A stretch of DNA of 64,000 bases from Gallaecimonas sp045291545 (GTDB lineage: Bacteria; Pseudomonadota; Gammaproteobacteria; Enterobacterales; Gallaecimonadaceae): positions 1,426,001 to 1,490,000 of the forward strand of contig NZ_CP149514.1 of assembly GCF_045291545.1 (NCBI RefSeq), in the 5' to 3' direction. Each line of letters starts with the position of its first letter. Position 1 is the stretch's first letter. The notes under the pieces are model-generated. The model did not search any database. It saw only the letters and a program-made list of their open reading frames with translations, and had not been told where the DNA came from. Below are positions 16,016 to 25,181 of the stretch, one piece after another. A program made the translations under genes and the position numbers.

Positions 16016-16553
16016 AGGTCACCTTGAAGCCGTAACCAAGCTGGCGTTGCTCAAACTGAAATCCTTTCGGGTGGTAACTAATGGCCACCAGTATTTGCCC
16101 GTTTTTACGCAATAACCGTTGCTGATGCTGTGTTTCTACCTTGACCCCCAGCGGTGCCAGGCTTTTGGCCAGGGCGGGCTCAGGCATCAGTGCCATTAGC
16201 AGATCAGCCAACAGATGCTTGGTATCGGCTTTGGCTGGCATTAACGGTGAGCGCCGCGCCGTAAATTGCCGGCCATCGAAGCTGGTCTGGAACAAAAAAG
16301 TGCCAAAATCAGAGAGCGCCGTCAGGGTCATTTTGTCAGCGTGCAAAGAAAGCTGACCCACCAGTTGCCAGCGGTTGTCGCCATGCCAAGCCACCACCTG
16401 CTGCGTTTTGTCCACGGGCTCGGTTACCCAGCTAAGACTGGGCAATGTCCAGTTAAGACCCGCCCCCAATGCCACCTCGGGTGGCGCCGGCCTGCTGACT
16501 GTCTGGCAACCGCACAGTAAGACGCTGACTAGCAGTAACAACCGTTTTTTCAT
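16008..16553 (-). CDS. DUF3261-like lipoprotein, APE export module
   Basis: A 181-residue protein starting MKKRLLLLVSVLLCGCQTVS, a lipoprotein signal with lipobox LCGC (Cys16). The body contains VAWHGDNRWQLVGQLSLHAD and FLFQTSFDGRQFTARRSPL, the style of the DUF3261 lipoproteins found next to MMPL exporters in aryl polyene clusters. The ATG at 16553 is chosen because it overlaps the MMPL stop (ATGA) and starts the signal peptide; an upstream in-frame start would give a meaningless 64-residue extension. It probably helps carry the pigment lipid to the outer membrane. Confidence 0.82.
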   Translation of the reverse strand: MKKRLLLLVSVLLCGCQTVSRPAPPEVALGAGLNWTLPSLSWVTEPVDKTQQVVAWHGDNRWQLVGQLSLHADKMTLTALSDFGTFLFQTSFDGRQFTARRSPLMPAKADTKHLLADLLMALMPEPALAKSLAPLGVKVETQHQQRLLRKNGQILVAISYHPKGFQFEQRQLGYGFKVTYE

Positions 16554-18664
16554 GGCGTTCTGGCCCACAGCAGGCTGCTCAACCAGGCGGTCAGCAATCC
16601 CATCGCAACAACGGCGCCAAAGCCGGCCAACACGGGGGTACTGGATGCCATCAGCAAACCAAACGCCAGCAAGCTGGATGTGGCTGACAGTAAAACAGCT
16701 AACAAGGTATGCCCCGCTGGTGCAGACGAGACAAAAAACAAGCAATAGTCCAGGCTAAGGCCCAGTACCAGCATCAGCCCCAAAGCGTGAATAAGATTAA
16801 ACGGCTGCCCCAGAAAAGCCGGCGTGACCGCTGCCACAATCAAAGCCATGGCAGTAGCCAGAATCACTCTGGCGCCCCGTTGTCTTAAGCGCCATAACAA
16901 CACCAATGCCAGCAGGCTGAAGGCCACTAGCAGCCATTGCAGCACCTGGTCGCGATAATGCCCGAAAGTACGGGTAGCCTGCCCTGCAGGGTCAACAAGG
17001 GACAAGTCTGAGAGCGCTTTGGCCCCGGCCTCGCTAAGCCCCTGCAGCACAATCACCGAGGTATGCGCCTTGTTCAGATACAACCGTAGCCGACCATCAT
17101 TGAGCGGCCAGTGGTCGGGGCTAAGACCGGCTTGAAAGGCAGGAACGGGGCCAAGGGCGCCATCAAGCTGGTTGTTCAATTGCTGCCAGAGCCGGGCGAT
17201 GCGTTGGTGGTCAGCCTTTTGCCTGGCAACCGAAGGAAATGCCTGACTCAGTGCCAGCACTGATTTCAGCTCACCCTGGCTTTTTAATGCATTTAGCCTT
17301 GGCATCAGAGCTTCTTCTTGTTGCAACAAGTGTTCGGTACTGTCGGCACTGAGCAAAAGGTATTGGCCACCGGGGCGTTGCCCCAACCAGAAGGCCAAAC
17401 GTTCGGCCACGGCCTGCAAAGAGGCGTCCTTGGGTTGCCATTGGCGAATGTCATCATTAAAAGATAATTGCCTTGCCCCTATCACCGACCAGCCTACCAC
17501 CAGGCTTAACAGTGCCCATTTGGCCCAGTGACGGTGTCGGTCTGCTACCGCCAAAAAGCGCTCTGGCCAAACACGGCTGGCAACCTCAGGCACCGGCACC
17601 CAATAACGCACGTAACAGTACGCCACCAGCAAGCCACCCACAGCAGTCACCCCTAGTTCTGATAACCCGGGAAAGGGTGACAGTACCAAGACACCGTAAG
17701 CACACAAACTCGATACCAAGCCCCCCAACAGTGGCCCGCGAATACTTTTTTGGTGTTTGGCCGCTGCCAGCGCGTGGAAGCCATAATCAGCACAGATGCC
17801 AATAACACTCGCTCCCATCACTAAAGCCAGCCAATGGGCATTGGGATAACACCACCACAATAGTGTCAGCGCCCCGAGCAAAGAGGAAACCAGCAAACCG
17901 CTCATAAAGCCCAGTGCTTTAATGCCGCCAAAACCCCATACAATCAGCACCAGCACCCCGGCCAGGGCCAGACCACCAAAGCGGCTGACCTCTTTTTGCG
18001 CTTGCTCGGCCCCTTTTTGGGCATAGAGCACGGTGCCAAAGGCTTTGGCCGGCACCGGCAGCTGCTGCAACCACTGGCTAACCTGATGCTGCAAGCGGGC
18101 ATCGAAGGCCGAACCTTTCAGCTCGGCAGAAAAAATCAGCGCGTAATGGCCATTTTTTTCCAGTAATGGCCAGCCATTGACCATCTGCACATGCCCGGTG
18201 CTTGGCCGCTGCGCTTCCAGCCAGTGGCTAAAGGTTAATAACGGGTCTGCTCTTAGGCTGGTGGGCATAGGGCCAAACCACATTGCCAAGGCGCGATTAA
18301 GCAACTGCTGGTCACTGAGATGACGGTCGGCATCTGACAGTAACTGCGTTCTAAACTGACCCAGTTCGCTGTAATCAGGGCTTTTACCCCCTTGCCAGCG
18401 TGTAATAAAAGATGTGCGCTTGAGTTGTTCGCTCAGGGCTTGCCCCTGCTTTACCAGCACCTGCGGGTTGCTATTTTCCAGCAACAGCCACAGTTGCCGA
18501 TCAAAGCGGCTCTTTAGTTCATTGAAGGCAACCTGGTTGGCGCCATTGAGCTGGGCAAAATCTTTGGGCAGCAGATCCGCCAGCTGGGTTGACGGCGATA
18601 CCCCCAAAGCCCAACGCAGCCCCAGTAGCGCCAACAACACCGCCAAGAAACGAAATAACTTCAC
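16550..18664 (-). CDS. MMPL/RND-type exporter, APE cluster
   Basis: A 704-residue integral membrane protein of the MMPL family with two repeats of one helix, a large periplasmic loop and five helices. Helices are clear at residues 1-20, around LALAGVLVLIVWGFGGIKAL, GLLVSSLLGALTLLWW, and the C-terminal block from LLVAFSLLALVLLW onward. ICADYGFHALAAA and LSLDYCLFFVSS carry the conserved transmembrane aspartates (GxxxDY motif). The GTG at 18664 overlaps the LolA-like stop as GTGA. It is expected to move the aryl polyene lipid out of the inner membrane with the LolA-like and DUF3261 partners. Confidence 0.9.
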   Translation of the reverse strand: MKLFRFLAVLLALLGLRWALGVSPSTQLADLLPKDFAQLNGANQVAFNELKSRFDRQLWLLLENSNPQVLVKQGQALSEQLKRTSFITRWQGGKSPDYSELGQFRTQLLSDADRHLSDQQLLNRALAMWFGPMPTSLRADPLLTFSHWLEAQRPSTGHVQMVNGWPLLEKNGHYALIFSAELKGSAFDARLQHQVSQWLQQLPVPAKAFGTVLYAQKGAEQAQKEVSRFGGLALAGVLVLIVWGFGGIKALGFMSGLLVSSLLGALTLLWWCYPNAHWLALVMGASVIGICADYGFHALAAAKHQKSIRGPLLGGLVSSLCAYGVLVLSPFPGLSELGVTAVGGLLVAYCYVRYWVPVPEVASRVWPERFLAVADRHRHWAKWALLSLVVGWSVIGARQLSFNDDIRQWQPKDASLQAVAERLAFWLGQRPGGQYLLLSADSTEHLLQQEEALMPRLNALKSQGELKSVLALSQAFPSVARQKADHQRIARLWQQLNNQLDGALGPVPAFQAGLSPDHWPLNDGRLRLYLNKAHTSVIVLQGLSEAGAKALSDLSLVDPAGQATRTFGHYRDQVLQWLLVAFSLLALVLLWRLRQRGARVILATAMALIVAAVTPAFLGQPFNLIHALGLMLVLGLSLDYCLFFVSSAPAGHTLLAVLLSATSSLLAFGLLMASSTPVLAGFGAVVAMGLLTAWLSSLLWARTP

Positions 18665-19152
18665 TGGCAAGCACCAGGCACAAGCTGGATCAGCGTTTCA
18701 CCCTCAGGTTCATGGAGGCGGATACTGTTAGGCGGCTCACCGGTAATCGTGATGGCGCTGATGCCTTTTGCCACCAGCTTACTTTTGGGCACCAGCACCA
18801 CCGCGCCTTGTTCCTGGCGCAGTGTAAAACGCTGTGCCAGCACATCCTGATTACCCTGTATTAGCGCCCCCAGCAAACCCGCAAAGCTGGCGAACAAGGG
18901 ATTGTCGCTGCTGGCAATTTGCTGGCGGTTGCCATCAGGTGATACCTGATACAAGCCATTGGGCCCCACTTCAAGTGTGCTGGCAAAGGGCTTGACGGTG
19001 TGCCAGACAAGGGTGTCACCAGCAAGGGTGTAGTGCCCTGACGAACGAAACGGTTTGGACATGCCGGCAACACGCTTTTGCTGGGTAAACTCCCCGCATG
19101 GGGCAGGCTTGGCCAGTGTCTGAGCAAGCATTATTGCGCTGAGTAAGGCCAT
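18661..19152 (-). CDS. LolA-like outer-membrane lipid carrier, APE cluster
   Basis: A 163-residue exported protein: hydrophobic start MALLSAIMLAQTLAKPAP, then FTQQKRVAGMSKPFRSSG and GDTLVWHTVKPFASTLEVGP, the characteristic FxQ-x-K...L-x-S-G-x-W pattern of LolA folds. These proteins replace the general LolA role for the pigment lipid. It overlaps the thioesterase by 22 bases and the MMPL exporter by 4, so the three are tightly coupled. Confidence 0.88.
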   Translation of the reverse strand: MALLSAIMLAQTLAKPAPCGEFTQQKRVAGMSKPFRSSGHYTLAGDTLVWHTVKPFASTLEVGPNGLYQVSPDGNRQQIASSDNPLFASFAGLLGALIQGNQDVLAQRFTLRQEQGAVVLVPKSKLVAKGISAITITGEPPNSIRLHEPEGETLIQLVPGACQ

Positions 19153-19559
19153 GGTTCCCCCAATTTATCAAAGAGCACCTGCGGCGAGACGAACTGCATT
19201 TCGCCGCTGCTTTTATCTACCGCAACCTGTACCGTTTTGCCCTTGGTCATACAGGCGCCGGTTTCTTTGCAGCGTACTTCGTAACTCATGCCCAAGCGGT
19301 TTTGAAATTCTGTCAGCTTAGCGGTTACCAGTAATGCCTGGTTCAAAACCGCTGGCCGCACATATTTCACTTTTAAATCGACGATAGGCCAGAGATAACC
19401 GGACGCTTCCATTTCCGGGTAGTTGTAATCAAAGCTCTCTAAAAGCGCACAGCGCGCCACTTCGAAGTAGCGCAGATAGTTGCCATGCCAGGTTACCTGC
19501 ATCGGGTCCAGGTCATGAAACGGCACCTGAATTTCCACAGTAGCTTCACGATGCGTCAT
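19131..19559 (-). CDS. Acyl-CoA/ACP thioesterase (4HBT type), APE cluster
   Basis: A 142-residue hot-dog thioesterase. FHDLDPMQVTWHGNYLRYFE contains the 4-hydroxybenzoyl-CoA thioesterase active-site pattern (Asp in DLDPMQVTWHGNY). It matches the ApeK-type thioesterase of aryl polyene clusters, thought to release or edit acyl chains. The start lies 14 bases inside the end of the ammonia-lyase gene. Confidence 0.9.
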   Translation of the reverse strand: MTHREATVEIQVPFHDLDPMQVTWHGNYLRYFEVARCALLESFDYNYPEMEASGYLWPIVDLKVKYVRPAVLNQALLVTAKLTEFQNRLGMSYEVRCKETGACMTKGKTVQVAVDKSSGEMQFVSPQVLFDKLGEPWPYSAQ

Positions 19560-21072
19560 ATAAACTCCACGATTGCTGGCGAAGGTGGCTCATCAATAGC
19601 CGCAGGTCCGCCTCAAGCGGCCGGTCATGATGCACCGGCGGACACAGCGCAAAAACACTGCCGATAAAGCTATCCAGGGTGCCACTCAATGCCAGTTGCT
19701 GCTGTTGGCCTTTAAGCCAGCAACCCTGACAAGCGGCCAGCAACACAGCCGCGGTTACCTGTTCAGTCAACTCCAGAATGCGCAGGCAGTCTCGCGCGGC
19801 AATGGTTCCCATGCTGACCTTGTCCTGGTTATGGCACTCCGTTGAACGGGAAAAGACCGACGCCGGCATACAGTGTTTCAACGCCTCCGCCGTCCACGCA
19901 GAGACGCCTATTTGTACCGCTTTAAAACCATGGCTGATGGCTTTGTCTGGGCCATTATTGCCGGTCAGGTTGGCCGGCAGACCATTATTCACCTTGCAAT
20001 CCACCAGCGATGCCAATTGCCGGTCAAGTAAGTCAGCCAGGTTTGCCACCTGTACTTTCAGCGTGTCCATGGCCATCGCGATATGCCCGCCATAAAAGTG
20101 CCCGCCATGCAGCACTTTTTCTTCTTCAGCATTGATGATGGGATTATCGTTGGCACTGTTGAGTTCAGTTTCAATGAGAGTGCGTAACCACGGCAGGGCG
20201 TCTTCCAAGGCGCCAATAACATGCGGAGCGCAACGCAGTGAATAGCGGTCCTGGAGGCGGTTATGAGCCTCAGCCCCCCGGTAGTCGAGATCTAAACGAA
20301 GGCGCTGGGCCACTTTGCTCTGCCCGGGGTGAGGCTTGACGGCAAAAAGGCTCTCGTCAAAATGATAGCTGTTGCCCCCCAACGCTTTACTGACCAATGC
20401 CGTAATACGAGTGGCCATACGGCCTAGGTACTCGGCTTGCGCAAAGGCCTGGCAAGCCAGAGCCGTCATAACAGCGGTGCCGTTCATGATAGCCAGGCCT
20501 TCTTTGGGCTTTAACGTTAACGGTTCAACCCCTTTTTGAGCCAGTACTTCCGCCGTATCACGGATCTCACCACGGTAGTAAACCCGCCGCTCCCCTACCA
20601 AAACAGCTGCCAGATAGGAAAGCGGTGTCAGATCACCGGACGCACCAACAGAACCTTCTGCTGGTATCAACGGAATCACATCTTCGGCTAATAACCACTC
20701 AAGCCGCGCCAGCAGTTCCCAGGTAACGCCAGAATGACCGAGGCTTAACGACGCCAGGCGGCTGGCCACAATAGCGCGGCCTTCTTCGACGGTGAAATAA
20801 CGCCCCAAGCCACAACCATGAAAGCGTGTCAGGTTCAGAGGTAACGCCTCGACTTGCTCACGAGGAATATCGACGGTGACCGAGTCACCGTAGCCGGTGG
20901 TCACCCCGTAAATACAACCATCTTCGCGCCACAGCCGCTCAAGAAAGTCCGCACCCTTGTTAATCAAGGCCCGGTATTGTTCACTGTTATCAAGCTGCGC
21001 TGTTGCAGTACCTGCCGCAATGGCATTGATATCTTCAATACATATCGGTGCCTTACCGAAAACCACTGTCAT
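19546..21072 (-). CDS. MIO-dependent aromatic amino acid ammonia-lyase (HAL/TAL type), APE cluster
   Basis: A 508-residue lyase with the Ala-Ser-Gly triad that forms the MIO electrophile (residues 144-146 in SVGASGDLTPLSY), the mobile-loop tyrosine in GVTTGYGDS and MNGTAVMTAL. At the substrate-selectivity pair it has Phe84-His85 (LTRFHGCGLG), not the Ser-His of histidine lyase. The neighbours are pigment genes, with no other hut gene, so I infer an aryl amino acid substrate such as tyrosine, giving 4-coumarate for the starter unit, as proposed for flexirubin-type clusters. Confidence 0.86.
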   Translation of the reverse strand: MTVVFGKAPICIEDINAIAAGTATAQLDNSEQYRALINKGADFLERLWREDGCIYGVTTGYGDSVTVDIPREQVEALPLNLTRFHGCGLGRYFTVEEGRAIVASRLASLSLGHSGVTWELLARLEWLLAEDVIPLIPAEGSVGASGDLTPLSYLAAVLVGERRVYYRGEIRDTAEVLAQKGVEPLTLKPKEGLAIMNGTAVMTALACQAFAQAEYLGRMATRITALVSKALGGNSYHFDESLFAVKPHPGQSKVAQRLRLDLDYRGAEAHNRLQDRYSLRCAPHVIGALEDALPWLRTLIETELNSANDNPIINAEEEKVLHGGHFYGGHIAMAMDTLKVQVANLADLLDRQLASLVDCKVNNGLPANLTGNNGPDKAISHGFKAVQIGVSAWTAEALKHCMPASVFSRSTECHNQDKVSMGTIAARDCLRILELTEQVTAAVLLAACQGCWLKGQQQQLALSGTLDSFIGSVFALCPPVHHDRPLEADLRLLMSHLRQQSWSLYDAS

Positions 21073-22754
21073 CCGATTCTTTCCTGTTTACGCGGACCGC
21101 TGTCAGCCTGCCAGAAGTCAAAAAAATTAAACCATTGCAACGGTGCCTGCTGGCAGTGTTCGCTCAGGCGGTCTGCAAACTTTTGCGCCCAGCGGGTCAG
21201 TTCCTGCTGGCGGTGGCGACGAGACAACGTCACCCCTTCTGGCGCAAAAGGCTCCATTGATACTTTGTGCTGTTGTCCCTGGCGCGTACAAAACAGCGTG
21301 TAGACCGGGCACTCCAAGACATGTGCCAGCACCCAGGGACCAATCGGAAACGGCGCCGGCTGCCCTAAAAAATTGCATGTCACGGTATGCCCGGCTTTGC
21401 TGGCAGAGGTGCGATCGCCAACCATAACCACCAGTTCACCGGCATCAATACGCTGGCGAAGCAACATGGCGGTATCCGGCCCCATGCTACTGACCTCCAG
21501 CATATTCATTCGCGCCTGCGGGTTAATTTCTGCCAGTAGCGCATTAAATTTAAGTGCGTGTTCGGTGAGCACTAATACTGTCATTGGCCGATCCGACAAC
21601 GCCCGGCACAACTCCAAATTACCGAGGTGCGCCCCCACCAGCAAAGCACCCCTCCCACTTTCTGCCAATTGCTCAAAGTGCTCATGGCCGTTAAAGAGCA
21701 GCTGATCTTTACTCTCCCCCCTGCCCGCCCAGGCGGCCAGTTTGTCGAGAATGCTTTCACCAAAAGCAAGATGGTGGCGAAAGCCGGTGAATAGCGTGGG
21801 CGTTTTGCTTACCCCTGGCAGGGGTCCGGCATAAGCGTAAAGACGGCGCAGGTAAGCTAACGAATGCTGCCGGCTTTGCCCGGTAAGAAAAAAGTACGCC
21901 ATCACCGGATACAAAAATACCCGAAACCCTGGCCGGCCGAACAAGCGAAACGCCCACCACAAGCTACGCATGCCAAGGTGGCTTCCCCTTTCGCCCATCA
22001 CCGACCAGTGCTGTGAGCGGCGAAAGTGACGAGCCAGCAATTTCGGCAGTCGCGGCAACATGCCGAAAAAAAGGCGGGTATGCATTTTCGAGATGAGCCA
22101 ATTATCACGCCAGGCCTGAAAGTGCGACGAGCCATCTTCCGGATAAATTACCTTGGTTTTTAACTGCTCAATATTCATGCCCGACCAGAACAGCCGCACC
22201 AGTACTTCGATATCAAAGTCCATGCGCTGCCCCAGGTTTACCCGGTCAAAAAGCGCTACTGTTGCGGCCAGGGGGTACACCCGAAAACCACACATGGCAT
22301 CTTTAATGGTCAGGCTGAGGGTTTCTATCCATACCCAGACATGGGTGACATAACGCCCGTATAAACGCCCTTTAGGCACAGAGGCATCATAAGCGGGCAT
22401 GCCGGCAACCAGTGTATCCGGTGCCTGTTCGGCAGCCGCCAGGAAGCGGGGAATGTCATCAAGGGCATGCTGGCCATCTGCATCCACTTGAAAACCGTGG
22501 CTAAAACCGGCGGCTAAAGCACTGCGCAGGCCGGTTATGACCGCACCGCCTTTGCCTTTGTTCTCGCGGTGCCGTACCAGGGTAATACTGGGATACTGAG
22601 CCGCGATCCTGTCCAGCATGGCGCCGTGCTCTGCTGTTGAACCATCGTCCACAACAATGATCGGCAGCCCTGTTGCCACCAGCTTGGGCAAGGTACGACT
22701 GGCCGCTGGCCCATGGTTATACACTGGCACTACCAGGCAAGGGTTAAAGCTCAC
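21069..22754 (-). CDS. Fused glycosyltransferase family 2 / LpxL-like acyltransferase, APE cluster
   Basis: A 561-residue two-domain protein. Residues 1-240 form a GT2 domain: VPVYNHG, VVDDGS, ENKGKGGAVITGL, QVDADGQH and the DAMCGFRVYP acceptor loop. Residues from about 260 on form a lysophospholipid/lipid A-type acyltransferase: LLVGAHLGNLEL carries the His of the HxxxxD/E motif and VVMVGDRTS the later motif. The pair probably builds the glycerophospho-like or sugar-acyl anchor of the polyene. It overlaps the dehydratase by 4 bases and the lyase by 4. Confidence 0.88.
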   Translation of the reverse strand: MSFNPCLVVPVYNHGPAASRTLPKLVATGLPIIVVDDGSTAEHGAMLDRIAAQYPSITLVRHRENKGKGGAVITGLRSALAAGFSHGFQVDADGQHALDDIPRFLAAAEQAPDTLVAGMPAYDASVPKGRLYGRYVTHVWVWIETLSLTIKDAMCGFRVYPLAATVALFDRVNLGQRMDFDIEVLVRLFWSGMNIEQLKTKVIYPEDGSSHFQAWRDNWLISKMHTRLFFGMLPRLPKLLARHFRRSQHWSVMGERGSHLGMRSLWWAFRLFGRPGFRVFLYPVMAYFFLTGQSRQHSLAYLRRLYAYAGPLPGVSKTPTLFTGFRHHLAFGESILDKLAAWAGRGESKDQLLFNGHEHFEQLAESGRGALLVGAHLGNLELCRALSDRPMTVLVLTEHALKFNALLAEINPQARMNMLEVSSMGPDTAMLLRQRIDAGELVVMVGDRTSASKAGHTVTCNFLGQPAPFPIGPWVLAHVLECPVYTLFCTRQGQQHKVSMEPFAPEGVTLSRRHRQQELTRWAQKFADRLSEHCQQAPLQWFNFFDFWQADSGPRKQERIG

Positions 22755-23095
22755 GCTGCCTCCATGGCAATACGGCCACTGGCATGGTCGCCCTGCTCGG
22801 AGCGGTAGTGAAATGCCAGCCGTCCTTTGTCGCGGTCATAGTGCAAGGTTAATTGCAGAGTCAGGCCTGGGGTAATAACGGCCTGGAACTTCACTGCCTC
22901 CATGCGGTGGCTTTTCAGGCTCAAGCCAAAATGCTCGGCGCCAAAACAGGCGGCCCAATGCAACTGCACAACGCCGGGCAAAATCGGCAGCCCCGGGAAA
23001 TGCCCCTGAAAATAAAGAAGTTCGGGTTTTACCAGCAAGACAAGCTCTAGACCTTCGGCCGTCAGGCGGCGCTCTACAATATCCGGCAGGGTCAT
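22751..23095 (-). CDS. Hot-dog fold dehydratase (ApeI-like)
   Basis: A 114-residue FabZ-like hot-dog protein; YFQGHFPGLPILPGVVQLHW contains the catalytic His of the HFPG motif. It is the second half of the predicted ApeI/ApeP dehydratase pair that makes the trans double bonds. It starts 3 bases after the AMP-ligase stop and overlaps the glycosyltransferase fusion gene by 4 bases. Confidence 0.88.
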   Translation of the reverse strand: MTLPDIVERRLTAEGLELVLLVKPELLYFQGHFPGLPILPGVVQLHWAACFGAEHFGLSLKSHRMEAVKFQAVITPGLTLQLTLHYDRDKGRLAFHYRSEQGDHASGRIAMEAA

Positions 23096-23098
23096 ACG

Positions 23099-24448
23099 TT
23101 ACTCTTCAAATAGGGCGGCCAGCGCCTGTTCAGTGACTTTTCCTTGGGCATTGACCGGTAAGGTATCCACCAACCGCCAACGCCGGGGTAAAACAACCGG
23201 CTCAAATTCATTGAGCAACCGCCGCCGTAATTGCTGCGTAAAAGCATATTTGCCCAAGTTTTGCAGGGCGGCGCGACCGCTATCATTCAACACCAGCACG
23301 GCCCCCAGCTGCTGGCGAACAGCGCTGGTCAGTAATAAACAACGCCCGTCAACAACCCACTCTGTGGCCATCAACGCTTTGTCCATGGCATTCAGTGACA
23401 AGCGTTTTTGCTCAACTTTGACGATGCGATCGCAACGGCCATTAAGGGTAAAGAGGCCTGCTTCATCCAGTACCACTTTATCCCCCATAACGACCGTGCC
23501 AGCACTGACCTCAGAGTCAACAACCAGGGCTTCATCGCTATTACGTGTGCAGCTAACACCGGCAAAGGGCTGCCACTTGTCGGTACGGTCTTGACGCCGC
23601 CAGGCTACTCCGCCGGTTTCAGTTGAGCCAAACACCTCTGTTGGCGCCAAACCAAAGCACCTCTTCGCGGCACTGGCCGCACGCTCACTCAATAACCCGC
23701 CAGAGCTGAATAAGCCCCCCAGCTTGCCACGAATTTGGCTCATAATATCGGGCTCAGGTAAACGCTCAAGGTGAGCGGGGCTCGTCACCAGCCAAAAAGG
23801 TGAGTTCAATTGCTCTATCAGGGTGGGCAGTTGTTCCGGATAGGTAATGGCCGGGCGATGGATAACGCCACCGCTAAGCAGTGGCCATAAAACCCGAAAC
23901 AACAAGCCATAAATGTGCTGGTGAGATACTGTCGAAATGACGTTACCCGTTACCGGGCCAAAGGTATCCTCGAGGGTACAGAGCTCTGCCAGCAACTGAC
24001 CGGGCTTTTTGATGATGCCTTTCGGTTCACCGGTGCTGCCAGAGGTAAACAGCAGCAATTCACCGAGCTTTGGGTAGCAAAGCTGCTGCCCCATAAAACC
24101 AAAGGGATTTAATGCTGGATGTACGCAATCCAGTGGCTGGCTGCAAATAATGCCTTTGGCCGCCACTGCATTCAGGCTGCCCGCTTGCCCATTGGCCGGT
24201 AAAACCGGCTTAACGCCCGCCTGCCAGCAGGCCAGCAAGCCAATCAAAAATGCCGCCGGATCAGTGTCCCAAAGTAACCAGCTGTCACCCTCAGTGAGCT
24301 GATGGCTAAGGCCTTCAGCCATACGGGAGACCGCTTCGCCACTTATGACGGGGGAGGAAAAAAGCGCGGCCGAACTAACGAAACGCGATTGTAGCGCCTT
24401 TAACCAGCGCGCTTGTTGCTGCGAATAAACCATTGTCGGTAACACCAT
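23099..24448 (-). CDS. Acyl-AMP ligase (ApeH-like) that activates the aryl starter
   Basis: A 449-residue ANL-superfamily enzyme. The core A3 motif is LLLFTSGSTGEPKGIIKKPG, followed by ISTVSHQHIYGLLFR (A4) and EVFGSTETGG (A5); the A10 lysine is in LPVNAQGKVTEQAL. Aryl polyene starters are loaded on ACP as acyl adenylates, 4-hydroxybenzoate in Xenorhabdus. The start at 24448 is 49 bases inside the preceding membrane-protein gene; an internal ATG at 24433 (MVYSQQQARW) is equally possible. With the ammonia-lyase nearby the acid may instead be a cinnamate. Confidence 0.9.
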   Translation of the reverse strand: MVLPTMVYSQQQARWLKALQSRFVSSAALFSSPVISGEAVSRMAEGLSHQLTEGDSWLLWDTDPAAFLIGLLACWQAGVKPVLPANGQAGSLNAVAAKGIICSQPLDCVHPALNPFGFMGQQLCYPKLGELLLFTSGSTGEPKGIIKKPGQLLAELCTLEDTFGPVTGNVISTVSHQHIYGLLFRVLWPLLSGGVIHRPAITYPEQLPTLIEQLNSPFWLVTSPAHLERLPEPDIMSQIRGKLGGLFSSGGLLSERAASAAKRCFGLAPTEVFGSTETGGVAWRRQDRTDKWQPFAGVSCTRNSDEALVVDSEVSAGTVVMGDKVVLDEAGLFTLNGRCDRIVKVEQKRLSLNAMDKALMATEWVVDGRCLLLTSAVRQQLGAVLVLNDSGRAALQNLGKYAFTQQLRRRLLNEFEPVVLPRRWRLVDTLPVNAQGKVTEQALAALFEE

Positions 24449-24936
24449 TCACCGGCAAAGAGGCAGCCAATCAGCACATAACTGACCACCCCGTTATATA
24501 AAGTCCAAAGCTGCTGTGAAGCAAACAGCGCTGTCGCCAGCGCAATAGCGCCATTGATCAGAAAGAAACCACACCAAACCCAAGTGACTTTTCGGGTATA
24601 GGCAACCCCGGATGCCGGCAAGTCAGGCTCACGCAACCGGGCCAGGCGCTCGATCATACTGGGGCCCTGGTAGAGGCTGTAGGCAAAAGACACCAATAAC
24701 CCCAGGTTGATCATCACCGGGTATAGCTTTAACCCTAAGGCATCATTACTGATCGCCGACAACAGCAATGCCATCGCCGCCAAAGGCAACCAGACACGCT
24801 CAAGCTGCCGAGCATGCCGCCACCGGAACGCCAGCAAAACAAGCGCTACCAGCGCCAGATAGCCAGGCGCCAAAAAATGCAACCCTAACGCAATGGCAAG
24901 CGGGTAAAGCAGCCACAAAAAAGTGGCTGGTTTCAA
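24400..24936 (-). CDS. APE-cluster inner-membrane protein (COG4648-like)
   Basis: A 178-residue membrane protein with about five helices (LLYPLAIALGLHFLAPGYLA, LPLAAMALLLSAISNDA, MINLGLLVSFAYSLYQG, WVWCGFFLINGAIALATALF, LYNGVVSYVLIGCLFAGEW). SLYQGPSMIERLARLREPDL is the conserved loop of the COG4648 family found in nearly all aryl polyene clusters; its job is unknown. It overlaps the second ACP by 4 bases. Confidence 0.87.
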   Translation of the reverse strand: MKPATFLWLLYPLAIALGLHFLAPGYLALVALVLLAFRWRHARQLERVWLPLAAMALLLSAISNDALGLKLYPVMINLGLLVSFAYSLYQGPSMIERLARLREPDLPASGVAYTRKVTWVWCGFFLINGAIALATALFASQQLWTLYNGVVSYVLIGCLFAGEWCYRQWFIRSNKRAG

Positions 24937-25181
24937 GCCGCCGCTACCAAGGTCAGTACCGCATTGACAACATCATCAACGGTGCGCACCGCTTTGAATT
25001 GTTCCGGCTGGATTTTCTTACCGGTTAAATCTTGGAGCTTTACAACCAAGTCAACAGCATCAATGGAATCCAAGTCCAGGTCGGTATAGAGGTTTGCCGA
25101 AGGCTCAATGGCGTCAGCCTCGATCTCAAAGTCGTTGATCAGTATCGCTTTAAGCTCAGCGAAGATCTGTTCGTAATTCAT
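24933..25181 (-). CDS. Acyl carrier protein, APE cluster (second)
   Basis: An 82-residue acidic ACP with the phosphopantetheine serine in TDLDLDSIDAVDLVV. ApeE/ApeF-type pairs of ACPs are a feature of aryl polyene systems. The start overlaps the previous ACP's stop (ATGA). The phosphopantetheinyl transferase encoded at the operon's head is its likely activator. Confidence 0.94.
   Translation of the reverse strand: MNYEQIFAELKAILINDFEIEADAIEPSANLYTDLDLDSIDAVDLVVKLQDLTGKKIQPEQFKAVRTVDDVVNAVLTLVAAA

Noticed and set aside
16554..16745. Longer start for the DUF3261-like lipoprotein
   Set aside because: It would place 64 residues ahead of a clear lipoprotein signal peptide and lie fully inside the MMPL gene.
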